Numbered from the stretch's first letter, positions 10,786 to 21,768 are shown. The stretch: 64,000 nucleotides of DNA from Prochlorococcus sp. scB243_498I20 (GCA_000635015.1 JFMR01000045.1:1-64000), one strand, 5' to 3'. Notes: generated from the letters alone by a model not told the origin. Translations and numbers: made by a program.

Positions 10786-11272
10786 TTTTTTTTAAAAGTT
10801 CTTGTTTTGGAGTTTGATTCTGAGAAGAATCTGAAAATAAATTGAAAATTAAGGACGAGGCGATTAGTCCTAAAAAGCCTGAAATTAAAATAAATATTAG
10901 GAATCCTAGTGGATTAAAATTCTTAGATTGCCTAGATTTATAATTTTTTTTGGAAACTTCTTCAACTATTTCTTCAATTTTTACTTCTTTCCTCTCTGTC
11001 TTGAATTCATCCATTAAAAATTCTGTATCAAGTTTTAGCTTCTGTGAAATCCGTCTAATCATTGCTTTGATAAATACTTTTTCAGGTAGTTTTTCTTCAT
11101 TACCTTCCTCTATAGCTTCAAGTTGATGAGCACCAATTTTTAAATCAGAAGCCAATTCTTCAATTGATTGATTTTTACTTAACCTAGCCTCTTTAATGAA
11201 ATTTCCGATTCTCTCTAAAGAGGAATCTCCTCCTTTATTGTTGATTCCCGAAACAGATTTTATTTCTTTCAA
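10778..11272 (-). CDS. Helix-turn-helix protein with C-terminal TM (RodZ-like)
   Basis: HTH_25-like 'IGNFIKEARLSKNQSIEELASDLKIGAHQLEAIEEGNEEKLPEKVFIKAMIR' then TM segment. Confidence 0.8.
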   Translation of the reverse strand: MKEIKSVSGINNKGGDSSLERIGNFIKEARLSKNQSIEELASDLKIGAHQLEAIEEGNEEKLPEKVFIKAMIRRISQKLKLDTEFLMDEFKTERKEVKIEEIVEEVSKKNYKSRQSKNFNPLGFLIFILISGFLGLIASSLIFNLFSDSSQNQTPKQELLKKTK

Positions 11273-11327
11273 AGCAAATTAATTTTTACTAATTATAGTA
11301 ATTAATATTTTTCTATCAACTTTAAGA

Positions 11328-12083
11328 TTATTTATTCCTAAAGAGATGCTTATAAGAGGGATTATAAAGATTAGATCTTTTTTGAGAATTACTAATTGCT
11401 GGGCTGATTATGTAAATGGTTGTTCTAATTAGTTTTTTCTCAATAGAAAATTTTTCCATATCTTTTAATTCTATTAATGATGTCCAACCATCATCCCAAG
11501 ATACTCTAAATCCAACAATCACTTTAGTCTCTGGAGGGTAAAACTCTAGTAAAGTTTCTTGAGACCTTTTCACATGCCTAGCACTTAGATATAGACATAT
11601 AGAGGAATTGTGTTTCGCAAGATCTTTCAGAGATTCTTTTTCGGGCATCCCTGTTCGACCTCCTGCTCTAGTTAAAATTATTGTTTGCGTTACGTCAGGG
11701 ATGGTTAACTCAGCTTGATGATATGCTGCAGCAACTTGAAAAGCACTTACTCCAGGAACAACCTCGATTTCAATTTTTTCGTTTTTTAAAATTTCGATTT
11801 GCTCTCTAATTGCTCCAAAAAGGCAAGGATCTCCATCATGCAACCTTACAATAGTTTTCCCTGCCTGAAATTTTTCTATCATAATTGAGGTGATTTGCTT
11901 TAAGTTAAGTGAACTCGTTTTTATTTTTTCAGAACCTTCTTTAGCAGAATCTAAAATCTTTTCAGGAATTAGAGAATCAGTCCAAATAATGACATCTGCA
12001 ATTTTAATCTTTTTTAATGCTTTTAAAGTTAATAATTCTGGATCGCCTGGACCAACACCAATAAAGGATATTTTGTTATCCAT
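11328..12083 (-). CDS. cobM: Precorrin-4 C11-methyltransferase
   Basis: '[22 protein letters not shown]', '[12 protein letters not shown]' tetrapyrrole methylase motifs; likely start MDNK inside the listed ORF. Confidence 0.9.
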   Translation of the reverse strand: MDNKISFIGVGPGDPELLTLKALKKIKIADVIIWTDSLIPEKILDSAKEGSEKIKTSSLNLKQITSIMIEKFQAGKTIVRLHDGDPCLFGAIREQIEILKNEKIEIEVVPGVSAFQVAAAYHQAELTIPDVTQTIILTRAGGRTGMPEKESLKDLAKHNSSICLYLSARHVKRSQETLLEFYPPETKVIVGFRVSWDDGWTSLIELKDMEKFSIEKKLIRTTIYIISPAISNSQKRSNLYNPSYKHLFRNK

Positions 12084-12969
12084 TCTTTCTATTTTTCCCA
12101 CTATATGTTCTCAATCTTAAAAAAAATATTCCAATTAATCCAGAAGAAAATAGAAAAATACTTATAAATTGAGCCATTCTTATACCGCCATCACAGAAAG
12201 GTGGAAGTCCACCAATGCATAGTGGGTCAGTTCTTAAACCTTCAATCCAGAATCGTCCAAAGCTATAACTTATTAAATAAAGACAGCTAATAAAGCCAGG
12301 CCTGAAAAAATCTGTTTTATTTTGTTTATTAAAAGTAATAATAAGGACGATGAAAATCAAAAGATTCCATAATGACTCATAGAGAAATGTAGGATGAAAA
12401 AAGTCATAATTAATAAATTCTAAAGGCCTATTTTGGATAGGTATAAATAATTTCCAAGGCAAATTTGTAGGAACTCCAAAGGCTTCATTATTGAAAAAAT
12501 TTCCCCACCTTCCTATTGATTGTCCAAGAATAATCGAGGGTATTAATATATCCATAAAGGTTTTTAAATTTATTTTTTTCGACTTACAGAAAAAGATAAT
12601 AGATATTAATCCTCCAATTAGACCTCCATGGATTGCTATGCCTCCTTCCCAAACTGCAAGAAAAGAAGGTATTTGAATGATGTTATTGAATATTTCAAAA
12701 GAAGTAAAAAAGTTCACTCCACTATATTGCCTCCACTCAAAAATTACGTAATAAGCCCTAGCTCCAATTATTGAAGAGATTATTAATGATGGAAGTATTT
12801 CACTAATGTACTCTGGATTAATATTTCTTGCCTTTGCTAGTTTTTTAGAGATAAATAGGCCTATTAAAACTGAAACCGAAATAAGAAGTCCGTACCATCT
12901 AATAGTTATAAATCCTAAATTTAAAAAAGTTTCTCCTGGAGATTGTATAAAAGCTTGAAGTATAAGCAT
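12076..12969 (-). CDS. lgt: Prolipoprotein diacylglyceryl transferase
   Basis: Lgt signature '[17 protein letters not shown]', '[11 protein letters not shown]'. Confidence 0.96.
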   Translation of the reverse strand: MLILQAFIQSPGETFLNLGFITIRWYGLLISVSVLIGLFISKKLAKARNINPEYISEILPSLIISSIIGARAYYVIFEWRQYSGVNFFTSFEIFNNIIQIPSFLAVWEGGIAIHGGLIGGLISIIFFCKSKKINLKTFMDILIPSIILGQSIGRWGNFFNNEAFGVPTNLPWKLFIPIQNRPLEFINYDFFHPTFLYESLWNLLIFIVLIITFNKQNKTDFFRPGFISCLYLISYSFGRFWIEGLRTDPLCIGGLPPFCDGGIRMAQFISIFLFSSGLIGIFFLRLRTYSGKNRKNG

Positions 12970-12979
12970 TTAGAGAAAG

Positions 12980-13909
12980 TTAGATACCCTCTGCTGCTTG
13001 CACTTTTTCTACTTGTTTTTTCTTTAATACTAAAAGTATTTGTGTTAAGCCTACACCAATAAAGAATGCAATCAATCCAATAACTCTATAAGGGCTCTGA
13101 AGTACAACCTCAGCATCTAATTGCCCAAATCCACCAACGTTGGGATCATTAGTAAGAGGGTCACCTATATTTATTTTGTCTTGCTCTTTTACGATAAGTT
13201 GAGGACCAACAGGCACTGTTTCAGTAGTTATTTCACCATTATCGTTTTCTATATTGACTTGATAGCTACCATCTTCAATTGTTTCTATTGAATTTATCGT
13301 TCCTGCGGTGGAAGAAGTAAATACTACATTATTGCTCTTGTCTCCCGTTGGATATACCTGACCTCTACCTCTATTGCCTCCAATATGTAACGAGTATTTC
13401 CCATAGTGATATTCTTTATTAGTAGATGGGTCAGGGGAAAGTACAGGGAAAACAATTTCTTTATTTGTATCGCCAGGTAAAGGTCCGACAATAATGATAT
13501 TATCTTTCTCTTCACTGTAGTTAGTGAAATAAACCCCTTCTGTCTCCTCTTTTATTTCTTCGGTCCATCTTTCTTGCGGAGCAAGTTTAAAGCCATCAGG
13601 CAGCATTACAACAGCACCAACTTGTAATGGGACTTCCGAACCATCAGCCCCTATCTCTTTTAAATCATTTTTGTAGGGTATTTTGACTACAGCTTTGAAA
13701 ACACTGTCTGCTCCAACAGATTGTGGAACCTCTGCAATTGTAGGCATCTGAGCTAGATGACAATTTGCACAGACGATCTTACCTGTGGCTTCTCTTGGGG
13801 ATTCGTAGTTTTGCTGAGCCCAAAATGGATAAGCAAAACTGATCTCTGGATAAAATACAATGCTTGAAATAAAAAGCAGAGTACAGATAAATAAACTTGT
13901 TTTTTTCAT
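12980..13909 (-). CDS. petA: Apocytochrome f
   Basis: '[27 protein letters not shown]' heme site; C-terminal anchor; likely start MKKTSLF inside listed ORF. Confidence 0.97.
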   Translation of the reverse strand: MKKTSLFICTLLFISSIVFYPEISFAYPFWAQQNYESPREATGKIVCANCHLAQMPTIAEVPQSVGADSVFKAVVKIPYKNDLKEIGADGSEVPLQVGAVVMLPDGFKLAPQERWTEEIKEETEGVYFTNYSEEKDNIIIVGPLPGDTNKEIVFPVLSPDPSTNKEYHYGKYSLHIGGNRGRGQVYPTGDKSNNVVFTSSTAGTINSIETIEDGSYQVNIENDNGEITTETVPVGPQLIVKEQDKINIGDPLTNDPNVGGFGQLDAEVVLQSPYRVIGLIAFFIGVGLTQILLVLKKKQVEKVQAAEGI

Positions 13910-13939
13910 GATTTGATTTTTAAGACCTTTCATTTTTTT

Positions 13940-14476
13940 TTATGCCCACCATGGATTTTCATTAGTTCTAAAGTCAGTTTCTGACCATTGTTTAACGAGC
14001 ACGGCATCATCGTCAATATCGACATGCGCTAGAGCTAAAGATAAAGGCGCAGGCCCTCTTACTACCTTCCCGTTAGTATCGTACTGACTGCCATGACAAG
14101 GACATATGAATTTATTAGCACCACTATCCCATGGGACAACACAACCTAAATGAGTACAAATTGCATTTAAACCAAATTCTCCTATTTCCCCACTTTCATT
14201 AACTATTAAATAAGTTGGATCTCCCTTTAAACCCTGAACTAGACTTCTGTCTCCTGCTTGATGGGTAGCTAACCAACCTGTCTTAGTTATTGGATTCCCT
14301 AATTCATCTTTAGCAGAAGTTCCACCTCCACCACCGCCTGCTCTTAAAGGCATGAAATAATTCGCTACAGGGTAAAGGGCTCCTAAAGCTACACCAGTTG
14401 CAGTACCAAATGTAAGAAGATTCATAAATTGCCTTCGACCCATAGAAGGGACATCATTGGAACTTAATTGAGTCAT
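13940..14476 (-). CDS. petC: Cytochrome b6f Rieske iron-sulfur protein
   Basis: '[10 protein letters not shown]' and 'CPCHGSQYD' cluster motifs. Confidence 0.97.
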   Translation of the reverse strand: MTQLSSNDVPSMGRRQFMNLLTFGTATGVALGALYPVANYFMPLRAGGGGGGTSAKDELGNPITKTGWLATHQAGDRSLVQGLKGDPTYLIVNESGEIGEFGLNAICTHLGCVVPWDSGANKFICPCHGSQYDTNGKVVRGPAPLSLALAHVDIDDDAVLVKQWSETDFRTNENPWWA

Positions 14477-14599
14477 TCGCTACTTGGTTCTGTTATTTAT
14501 TAGTTATTATGAAGCAAATTATTCAATTTCTGTTGCAAATAGATAGGACTTTTAATAATTTAAAGTAAAAGTTTAGGAAGTCTTAATTAATTGATTTAA

Positions 14600-14917
14600 A
14601 TGAACCCATTGCTAGTAGATGAAGTAATACATTATTTGATTCATCGCTGGGGGAAAAAATATGATTTTAGACTCTTTAGAAGAGGAAAATTCTTGTATTT
14701 TCAAATGATGTGGGGATTTCTTGGACAGGAATCATTCCCTTTAAGTGAAGATGAATATAAAAAATCGATAGCTGATAAAATCGAGATCTTAAATAGATGT
14801 GGATATTCAGAAGAAGTTAGGAAATGGCTAAAGAAAGTCAATGCTAAGCCAAGGTTAGGTAGAGCTGTCAGCTTGCAATTAGATCTTAATGAGAAGATGA
14901 AAGAGTTTTTGACTTAA
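14600..14917 (+). CDS. Conserved cyanobacterial protein (DUF3067-like)
   Basis: Intact ORF overlapping tatC 3' end tail to tail; family assignment from memory. Confidence 0.65.
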   Translation: MNPLLVDEVIHYLIHRWGKKYDFRLFRRGKFLYFQMMWGFLGQESFPLSEDEYKKSIADKIEILNRCGYSEEVRKWLKKVNAKPRLGRAVSLQLDLNEKMKEFLT

Positions 14918-15644
14918 GATTTTCTGATAAGTATGTTAATCCAGTACCAACAAAAAATAAAAACACAATCGATATAGATAGCAATGACATAGTTAATGGG
15001 TCAGTTGAAGGGGTAATCACTGCAGATAATATTGCAGAGGAAATTACAACTAACTTCCAATTCGAAATCATTTTTTCTGTCGTGATTATTCCAAGAGAAC
15101 CAAGAATAAATTGTAATACTGGCAATTGAAAAGCTATTGCAGTGCTAGACATTAATAAGAGAACAAAATCAAAATATCTTTCTATAGACCAAGTTGGTTC
15201 AACAATATCAGCACCGAAACTAATGAAGAAATTTATTGCTGCAGGGACTAATATCCACCATGCAAAAATTAATCCTAAAAAAAATAGAAGACCTGAACCA
15301 AAAACTGCAGGCAAGATAAGGCTTTTTTCTTGTTTTGTTAAACCAGGAGAAATGAATAATATTATTTGATAAAAAATATAAGGCATAGAAACTATTAATC
15401 CGCTGTAACCTGCAACTTTAATAGCGACAAATAAAAACTCTCCAGGAGCAAGTTGTAGTAAATGAATGTCGCCAGCTGGAATTTCTAAAAAAGATATTAA
15501 TGGCTTTATGATGAGAAAACTAAAGAATATTGAAATAAGTATTGAGTAAATTGAGTTTAGTATCCTTTGACGAAGCTCCTCTAAATGATCACTAAAAGTC
15601 ATCGAATCTGATAATTTTTTTTCACTTTGACCTGTACCTATCAT
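14886..15644 (-). CDS. tatC: Sec-independent translocase TatC
   Basis: 'MTFSDHLEELRQRI', multi-TM, 'AFQLPVLQFILG'. Confidence 0.95.
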   Translation of the reverse strand: MIGTGQSEKKLSDSMTFSDHLEELRQRILNSIYSILISIFFSFLIIKPLISFLEIPAGDIHLLQLAPGEFLFVAIKVAGYSGLIVSMPYIFYQIILFISPGLTKQEKSLILPAVFGSGLLFFLGLIFAWWILVPAAINFFISFGADIVEPTWSIERYFDFVLLLMSSTAIAFQLPVLQFILGSLGIITTEKMISNWKLVVISSAILSAVITPSTDPLTMSLLSISIVFLFFVGTGLTYLSENLKSKTLSSSH

Positions 15645-15724
15645 TATTATTTGATAAAAATTGTGTAAGAAAAAGGTTTTAAACTACGATTGTCAAAGTC
15701 CAATTTATTTTTCAATAAACTTAA

Positions 15725-15985
15725 TTATTTGCTTAATTTAGGATTTGTTGGGTCTGGTAATAAGAAAGGAGGGGCATCATTTAAAGATGATTCACCATAA
15801 GTTTCATATTCTCTATATCCACCCATTTTCCCATTTGTTTTCATTAAAGCGCTTACGAAGGCAAGTAGTAAGAAAACAGTAGGAGCTCCAATTATTAATG
15901 CAGCACCAAATAGATATCCAACAATAAATTCTGGAAAACTATGATTTCCTAAAAATTCATGAGTGCCTAAAAGAAAATCAAACAT
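15725..15985 (-). CDS. Conserved cyanobacterial small membrane protein
   Basis: Intact 86-aa ORF with TM segments; function unknown. Confidence 0.65.
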   Translation of the reverse strand: MFDFLLGTHEFLGNHSFPEFIVGYLFGAALIIGAPTVFLLLAFVSALMKTNGKMGGYREYETYGESSLNDAPPFLLPDPTNPKLSK

Positions 15986-16013
15986 TTAGATTAAAAATTT
16001 TTTTTATTATAAA

Positions 16014-17714
16014 CTAAATTACTGTTTTAAGATTTTTTTTAATGTAATCTTCTCCTCTTGTAGGATTTCCCCAAATAATTTCTCCATTCTTAAAGGAAAC
16101 GCAACCCGGTCCTCCGTTTTTGATTTTTTGCAAATCTTTAATCTTTACTAAATTAATTGGAACTTTAATGTTTCTTTTTGCCTTACTAAATAAAGCAGCT
16201 AAATCTGCGGCTATTTGAAGATCTTGTTCAGATGCTATTTGAGATGAAGACTTCAAAACTACATGACTGCCTGGTGATTCCTGTGCATGAAACCATAAAT
16301 CGCCTTTTTTTGAGAACTTAAAACTTATTAAATCATTTTGCCTCATATTTCGCCCTACCTGAAGCTTTAATCCTGTGGGAGTGTCAACTTGAATTGGTGA
16401 AGACTCTAGCTCATATGTACTTTTCTGTTCTTCTCTCTGCTTCTTGATATTGATATTAAACTCGTTACAAATTTCTTCCATAATTTCTTCTAGTAGTTTG
16501 ATTCTCATAGAAAGTTTTTCATGATTTAAAGAATTAAAATTTTCTAGAAGCGTAGTGAATTCGTCTAATCTCTCTATATTTGTTTTGTAAATACTTAATC
16601 TTTCTTTTATTAATTCTCTAGATCTCTTTAGTTTTTTTGATTTTTTATATAGTTTTTGTCCTTTTATAATGTCATGTTTTTTAATTTCATGTGAGGAGAA
16701 TATAATATCAGCTTTTTCTTTATATATCTCGTAGCTTTCTGATTTTGTAAGAAGATCATATTGAATATTTAAATTCTTTTTCTCAGTATTGGTCTGTTTA
16801 AAAATTATCCCTTTAATTTTCTTTTCCAATAATTCAAGTTTTTTTTGTTTCAGATGATAATCATAATAATTCTCTAAGCTTGTGCATAAATCTATTTTAT
16901 TTTCGCAATTAATTTTCTCATCAAAAAACCAAACGCAATAAAAATATTTGTTGAATGAAGAAAAGTTAAAGTTATTGTTTTTAAACCTGTTTATCCAAAT
17001 CTTCCAATTTTTAAATATCTCCTTTAAGTCTGAGTTGCTAATGAAATCAATATTTTTTTCCATTATTTCTGAATTAACAGTTGCGCTAACAACCTCTAAT
17101 TGTTTTGTGAGTATAGGGCTTACTCCTTGATAGGTATTTATTAAACAGTATTTCAAAGACTCAGGTACTATTGAAATTGAGTCTTTCCATGATTGAAAAG
17201 ACTCATCTTCTCTAGGTTGTTTTTTGAGATTTACTGGAGGGTCAGAATAAATTGATCCTGTTGAAATTGTTCTAAAACTAGATTGACTTGATTTAATTTG
17301 TTTACCAACGGCAATTACTTTATGTTTATTATCCAGATAAAAAATATTACTATGTTTTCCCATTAATTCAAAAATTAAATACTTATTAATTTCATCTCCA
17401 GGTTTTTTCGCAAAACTAAATTTTATAACTCTCTCGAAATCAACTTGATCAATCGAAATTAAAGCCATATACTTTAATCCGTATCTTATTTGTTTGGAAA
17501 GTGTGCTTTCTCTCCCAATCTTTTCTGGCTTATTTATCTTTAGTATTCTTGGAGAGTCTCCATTCCATGAAACTTCTAACCACGTTTGAGAATCAACTCC
17601 TCTGAAACATAATTGAATTGTATTAGGCTCTGGTTGTTGGGCAGTCTCAAACTTTGTAGGTAAGATGGTTTTTGTCAAATAATGCAAGACAGATCTAATA
17701 GATGTAATATCCAT
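16014..17714 (-). CDS. NFACT family protein (RqcH/FbpA-like)
   Basis: NFACT-N start 'MDITSIRSVLHYL' and NFACT-R 'GDLWFHAQESPGSHVVLKSS'. Confidence 0.88.
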   Translation of the reverse strand: MDITSIRSVLHYLTKTILPTKFETAQQPEPNTIQLCFRGVDSQTWLEVSWNGDSPRILKINKPEKIGRESTLSKQIRYGLKYMALISIDQVDFERVIKFSFAKKPGDEINKYLIFELMGKHSNIFYLDNKHKVIAVGKQIKSSQSSFRTISTGSIYSDPPVNLKKQPREDESFQSWKDSISIVPESLKYCLINTYQGVSPILTKQLEVVSATVNSEIMEKNIDFISNSDLKEIFKNWKIWINRFKNNNFNFSSFNKYFYCVWFFDEKINCENKIDLCTSLENYYDYHLKQKKLELLEKKIKGIIFKQTNTEKKNLNIQYDLLTKSESYEIYKEKADIIFSSHEIKKHDIIKGQKLYKKSKKLKRSRELIKERLSIYKTNIERLDEFTTLLENFNSLNHEKLSMRIKLLEEIMEEICNEFNINIKKQREEQKSTYELESSPIQVDTPTGLKLQVGRNMRQNDLISFKFSKKGDLWFHAQESPGSHVVLKSSSQIASEQDLQIAADLAALFSKAKRNIKVPINLVKIKDLQKIKNGGPGCVSFKNGEIIWGNPTRGEDYIKKNLKTVI

Positions 17715-17787
17715 TATCTGTGGAACACCTTTTTGCATTATTCCTTTTTAATTCACAAGATGCCTATTTTACTGTAAAAAATTTAAT

Positions 17788-18342
17788 ATGAAAAATCAAA
17801 AAAAACTTATTATCCTTACTGGACCCAGCGGGGTAGGTAAAGGAACAGTTGTTGAAGAAATATTAGCTAAAGAAAAAAATTTTTGGCTTTCAATATCTGC
17901 AACTACTAGAGAACCAAGAGAGGGAGAGAAGGACGGAGAAAATTATTATTTCTTAAACCAAGAAAAGTTTAAAGAAATGATTGAGCAAAACCTTTTCCTT
18001 GAATGGGCTCAATTTGCTGGAAACTACTATGGAACGCCTTTGTCTTCTGTTAATGAGAAAATAAAAAAGGGATTTACCGTACTACTTGAAATTGAAGTAG
18101 AGGGTGCAAGGCAAATAAAAAATAAGTTTCCTAATTCACAGTCAATATTTTTACTTCCTCCGGATAAGGAAGAGTTAGAGAGAAGAATAAGAAATAGAGG
18201 TACAGAAAAAGAAGAGGCAATTAAAAAAAGACTCTTAAGGGCTAATTATGAGATTTCAGTATCAAATGAATTTGATTTTGCATTAACAAATCACAATGTT
18301 GATGAAACAGCAAAAGAAATAATCAAGTTAATAAAAACTTGA
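17788..18342 (+). CDS. gmk: Guanylate kinase
   Basis: 'LTGPSGVGKGTVVEEIL', 'SISATTREPREGEKDGENYYFL'. Confidence 0.97.
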   Translation: MKNQKKLIILTGPSGVGKGTVVEEILAKEKNFWLSISATTREPREGEKDGENYYFLNQEKFKEMIEQNLFLEWAQFAGNYYGTPLSSVNEKIKKGFTVLLEIEVEGARQIKNKFPNSQSIFLLPPDKEELERRIRNRGTEKEEAIKKRLLRANYEISVSNEFDFALTNHNVDETAKEIIKLIKT

Positions 18343-18350
18343 TTATTTTC
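18321..18350 (+). terminator. Terminator-like hairpin overlapping gmk stop codon
   Basis: AATCAAGTT / AACTTGATT 9-bp perfect stem, 6-nt loop, followed by ATTTTC. Confidence 0.5.
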
Positions 18351-18356
18351 TATTTA

Positions 18357-18491
18357 TCAACTCATTGGATGGAATAATAAATCTGGGAAAAACCTATTAA
18401 ATTCAATAATTATTCCAGCTGTAAGGCTTAGCCAAATTGCTGCTACCACTGGAGCTGATCTGACAAATTTTGTGTTTAGAATTTTGAACAT
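18357..18491 (-). CDS. psaJ: Photosystem I subunit IX (PsaJ), not in ORF track
   Basis: Translated by eye: [44 protein letters not shown]; PsaJ-like and directly downstream of psaF. Confidence 0.93.
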   Translation of the reverse strand: MFKILNTKFVRSAPVVAAIWLSLTAGIIIEFNRFFPDLLFHPMS

Positions 18492-18519
18492 TTGTTTTAT
18501 GAAAGTTTTTTAAGGATGT

Positions 18520-19083
18520 TTAGCGAGGACCATTAAGTGTAATATTGTTATCTTTCTCTCTTAAATCTCCATTCCTACCTTGTTTATTAGCAAGAAGAGG
18601 CCATTGGGCTCCTTTTATAAGACATTTTCTGGCTAAGTCTAGATCAATGATGATCTCAAGATCTGCTGGATTCTTAGTCTTTTTTGATTCAATAAGATAC
18701 TCTCTTCCTGACCAACCTATAATTCCAGCAATGTAAATGAACAATACTCCTGGAATAAGTAAATCTCCTTCATGACCTCTATTAAGAAGGGCCCCCCATG
18801 GCTCAAGAGGAGGTCCAATTATTAAATGAGGAAGTCCATCATCTCCGCATGATGCTTTTCCATATCTTTCAAATCTTGCTATGTCTTTTTGAGTAGTTGC
18901 AGAATTTGCTCTCTCAATGAATTTAGGATTTTCAGAGCATTTTGTGAGGGCTGAAGCGGTATATTCTGTGCTAGCTCTATCTGCGTTTAAGGCAGGCCCA
19001 TTTGCAGCTAGGGCAATTGGAGTAATTCCGAGGAACAGAAAAACTGAGGTTATGATTGAAAAAAAGAATTTCATAAGTTGCAA
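18520..19083 (-). CDS. psaF: Photosystem I subunit III (PsaF)
   Basis: 'ALTKCSENPKFIERA', 'RYGKASCGDDGLPHLIIG', signal peptide. Confidence 0.97.
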   Translation of the reverse strand: MQLMKFFFSIITSVFLFLGITPIALAANGPALNADRASTEYTASALTKCSENPKFIERANSATTQKDIARFERYGKASCGDDGLPHLIIGPPLEPWGALLNRGHEGDLLIPGVLFIYIAGIIGWSGREYLIESKKTKNPADLEIIIDLDLARKCLIKGAQWPLLANKQGRNGDLREKDNNITLNGPR

Positions 19084-19148
19084 TCTTTAATTCCTTATAG
19101 TGTGTTAAGTAAGAAATTAATATTAAAATAGAACAAGTTGAATCAAAA

Positions 19149-20219
19149 ATGCATAAAGTTTTAGCTATTGAAACAAGTTGTGATGAGACATCTGTCTCAA
19201 TAGTTTCTAATATTGGTGATACTTTCAGAATACATTCAAATATAATTGCCTCTCAAATTGAAGATCATTCAAAATGGGGAGGAGTTGTTCCTGAACTCGC
19301 AGCTAGAAAGCATTTAGAATTATTACCTTTTGTTTTAGATAAGGCTCTAGAAGAAGCAAAAATTAAAATTGAGGAAGTCGATTATATTGCCTCAACTGTA
19401 GCTCCTGGACTAGTTGGTTGTTTACGAGTTGGCTCTATAACTGCAAGATCACTTTGTATGTTACATTCAAAACCATTTTTGGGAATTCATCATTTGGAGG
19501 GGCATTTATCTTCAATTCTATTTTCAGAAAACTATCCAAAGAAATCTTTTCTTACATTACTTGTTAGCGGCGGGCATACTGAATTGATAAAGGTAGATGA
19601 TAATAGGGGGATGCAAAAACTTGGGAAAAGTTTTGATGATGCTGCTGGAGAAGCCTTTGATAAAGTTGGCAGACTATTAGGTCTTAGTTATCCAGGAGGA
19701 CCGGCAATTGAAAAGATTGCTAAAAATGGGGACCCAATGAAATTTAATTTACCAAAATGTAAGATCTCTGATAAAAAAGGTGGATTTCTTAAATATGATT
19801 TCTCTTTTAGTGGTTTAAAAACTGCCGTATTAAGATTAGTTGAGAGAATAAATTTGGCTGGGAAGACCGTTCCAATTCCAGATATTGCTGCAAGTTTTGA
19901 GAGAGTAGTAGCAGAGGTCTTGGTAGAGAGAACAATAAAATGCGCAGAAGATCATAGCTTGGATAATGTAGTTGTGGTTGGGGGAGTGGCTGCTAACAAT
20001 ACATTAAGAAAAATGATGATTAGTGAAGCTAGTAAAAAATCTATTAAAGTTCATTTAGCGCCTCTTGATCTTTGTACAGATAATGCGGCAATGATTGGAG
20101 CGGCGGCGTTGTTAAGAATCAAATTTAAGGATCATTTAAGTTCCCTTAAATTAGGTGTCGCAGGAAGACTATCAATTGAACAAGCAAATACCCTTTATGA
20201 AGAAAACCCTCCTTTCTAA
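19149..20219 (+). CDS. tsaD: tRNA N6-adenosine threonylcarbamoyltransferase
   Basis: 'LAIETSCDETSVSIV', 'HHLEGHL', 'LVSGGHTEL' motifs. Confidence 0.97.
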   Translation: MHKVLAIETSCDETSVSIVSNIGDTFRIHSNIIASQIEDHSKWGGVVPELAARKHLELLPFVLDKALEEAKIKIEEVDYIASTVAPGLVGCLRVGSITARSLCMLHSKPFLGIHHLEGHLSSILFSENYPKKSFLTLLVSGGHTELIKVDDNRGMQKLGKSFDDAAGEAFDKVGRLLGLSYPGGPAIEKIAKNGDPMKFNLPKCKISDKKGGFLKYDFSFSGLKTAVLRLVERINLAGKTVPIPDIAASFERVVAEVLVERTIKCAEDHSLDNVVVVGGVAANNTLRKMMISEASKKSIKVHLAPLDLCTDNAAMIGAAALLRIKFKDHLSSLKLGVAGRLSIEQANTLYEENPPF

Positions 20220-20224
20220 TTTCA

Positions 20225-20401
20225 ATGAACAAACAACCTAAAATCGAGATTAAAGAGACAAAAAACTTCGTTGATAAAAAGGAATTGAATTTGTGGAAAA
20301 GAGGTTTTACCCCTCAAGCTGAAATATGGAATGGAAGGATGGCAACTGTTGGTATAGGAATTATTTTTATAATTATTGCTTTAATAAGCCAGTTTTCTTA
20401 A
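20225..20401 (+). CDS. High light inducible (Hli/LHC-like) protein, not in ORF track
   Basis: Translated by eye: MNKQPKIEIKETKNFVDKKELNLWKRGFTPQAEIWNGRMATVGIGIIFIIIALISQFS*; Chl-binding-like AEIWNGRMAT motif. Confidence 0.88.
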   Translation: MNKQPKIEIKETKNFVDKKELNLWKRGFTPQAEIWNGRMATVGIGIIFIIIALISQFS

Positions 20402-20562
20402 TAGAAATAAAATTAATTTTATTAAAAGTATTTTGAAAGAATTTTTTAAAATACTGTTGTTAAGCCGATGAATTAAATTAAAAAGTATTGTTTTTATTGG
20501 ACTAGAGATGAGATTATTGATTTAATCAAAATAATGAATGTTTTTATTATTTATAATTTTAT

Positions 20563-21768
20563 ATGACGCCTGAAAGGCTTGGATTACTTTGGGGGATAAC
20601 TGTATTTGCAGGCGCTTGCGCTCGATTATTTTCTTCTTTTACAGGATTCCCTAGTGTTGTTATTTTATTGCTTTCTGGATTATTAATTGGAAGATCAGGA
20701 TTGGGACTTGTTGAGCCTCTAGATCTAGGGCAAGGGCTTGAAACTATTGTGGGGCTTTTGGTCTGTTTGGTTCTTTTTGAAGGGGGATTAAATTTAAAAC
20801 TGCCTGAGGGGAATATAAGAAATACTGTTTTAAAAATTTCATTGGTAAGACTTTTTATTTCATTATCAGCTGGAATTTTCATTGCTCATTGGCTGGCTGG
20901 ACTCTCATGGCAAGTCGCAGGAATATATAGTGCCATAGTTCTAGCTACTGGACCAACAGTTGTCTCTCCATTAGTGGAACAAATAAATTTAGCTTCCCCA
21001 CTCTCGGAAGTTTTAAAAGCTGAGGGGTTGCTGCTTGAACCAATTGGTGCAGTACTAGCATTACTTCTTTTAGAATTGACTTTAGGGGACCTTCGTGGGA
21101 TTAACGATGTATTTATAGCATTAATGCAAAGATTAGGGGGAGGAGTTTTGATTGGATTAAGTGCAGGATGGTTACTATCAGAAATTTTAAAAAAAATAAA
21201 AAATGAAGCCTCATTTGGTATAGAGCTTCAAGTTACCCTTGGATTCATTTTCCTTGTGTATGGAATTTGCGAATATTTTTTACCAGAATCAGGTTTGCCG
21301 GCTTCAGTTGCGGCAGGTTTTATTGTAGGCAAAAGAGAAGTTATAGATAAGGAGAGATTGGATAATCTAATAGGTGAATTAGCTCAATTAGCAATAACAG
21401 TTCTTTTCCCTCTTTTGGCCGCTGACGTTTCTTGGGGTGAATTAAGTCCGCTAGGCTGGGGAGGGGTTGTTTGCGTTTTTATGTTGATGGTAATTGTTCG
21501 CCCTATCTCTATCTGGATAGCAACTATGGGGCGAGACTTGAACTTAAAAGAAAAAATATTTTTAGCCTGGTTAGCCCCGAGAGGTATTGTTACTGCAGCT
21601 GTAGCTTCTCTTTTTTCTATCAGATTAGAGCAGGCTGGTATCCTTGGAGCTGGCCGTCTACAAGGTTTAGTTTTTCTTACTATTTTGATGACAGTAGGAA
21701 TACAAGGACTTTCAGCTAAACCTTTGGTAAATAGACTTAAATTAGGCCAAAAAAATATTTTTGATTGA
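20563..21768 (+). CDS. Na+/H+ antiporter (CPA1 family)
   Basis: Multi-TM, 'ATGPTVVSPLVEQ', 'WLAPRGIVTAAVASLF'. Confidence 0.9.
   Translation: MTPERLGLLWGITVFAGACARLFSSFTGFPSVVILLLSGLLIGRSGLGLVEPLDLGQGLETIVGLLVCLVLFEGGLNLKLPEGNIRNTVLKISLVRLFISLSAGIFIAHWLAGLSWQVAGIYSAIVLATGPTVVSPLVEQINLASPLSEVLKAEGLLLEPIGAVLALLLLELTLGDLRGINDVFIALMQRLGGGVLIGLSAGWLLSEILKKIKNEASFGIELQVTLGFIFLVYGICEYFLPESGLPASVAAGFIVGKREVIDKERLDNLIGELAQLAITVLFPLLAADVSWGELSPLGWGGVVCVFMLMVIVRPISIWIATMGRDLNLKEKIFLAWLAPRGIVTAAVASLFSIRLEQAGILGAGRLQGLVFLTILMTVGIQGLSAKPLVNRLKLGQKNIFD

Noticed and set aside
13324-13515. ORF within petA in another frame
   Set aside because: Shadow ORF inside a confident cytochrome f gene.
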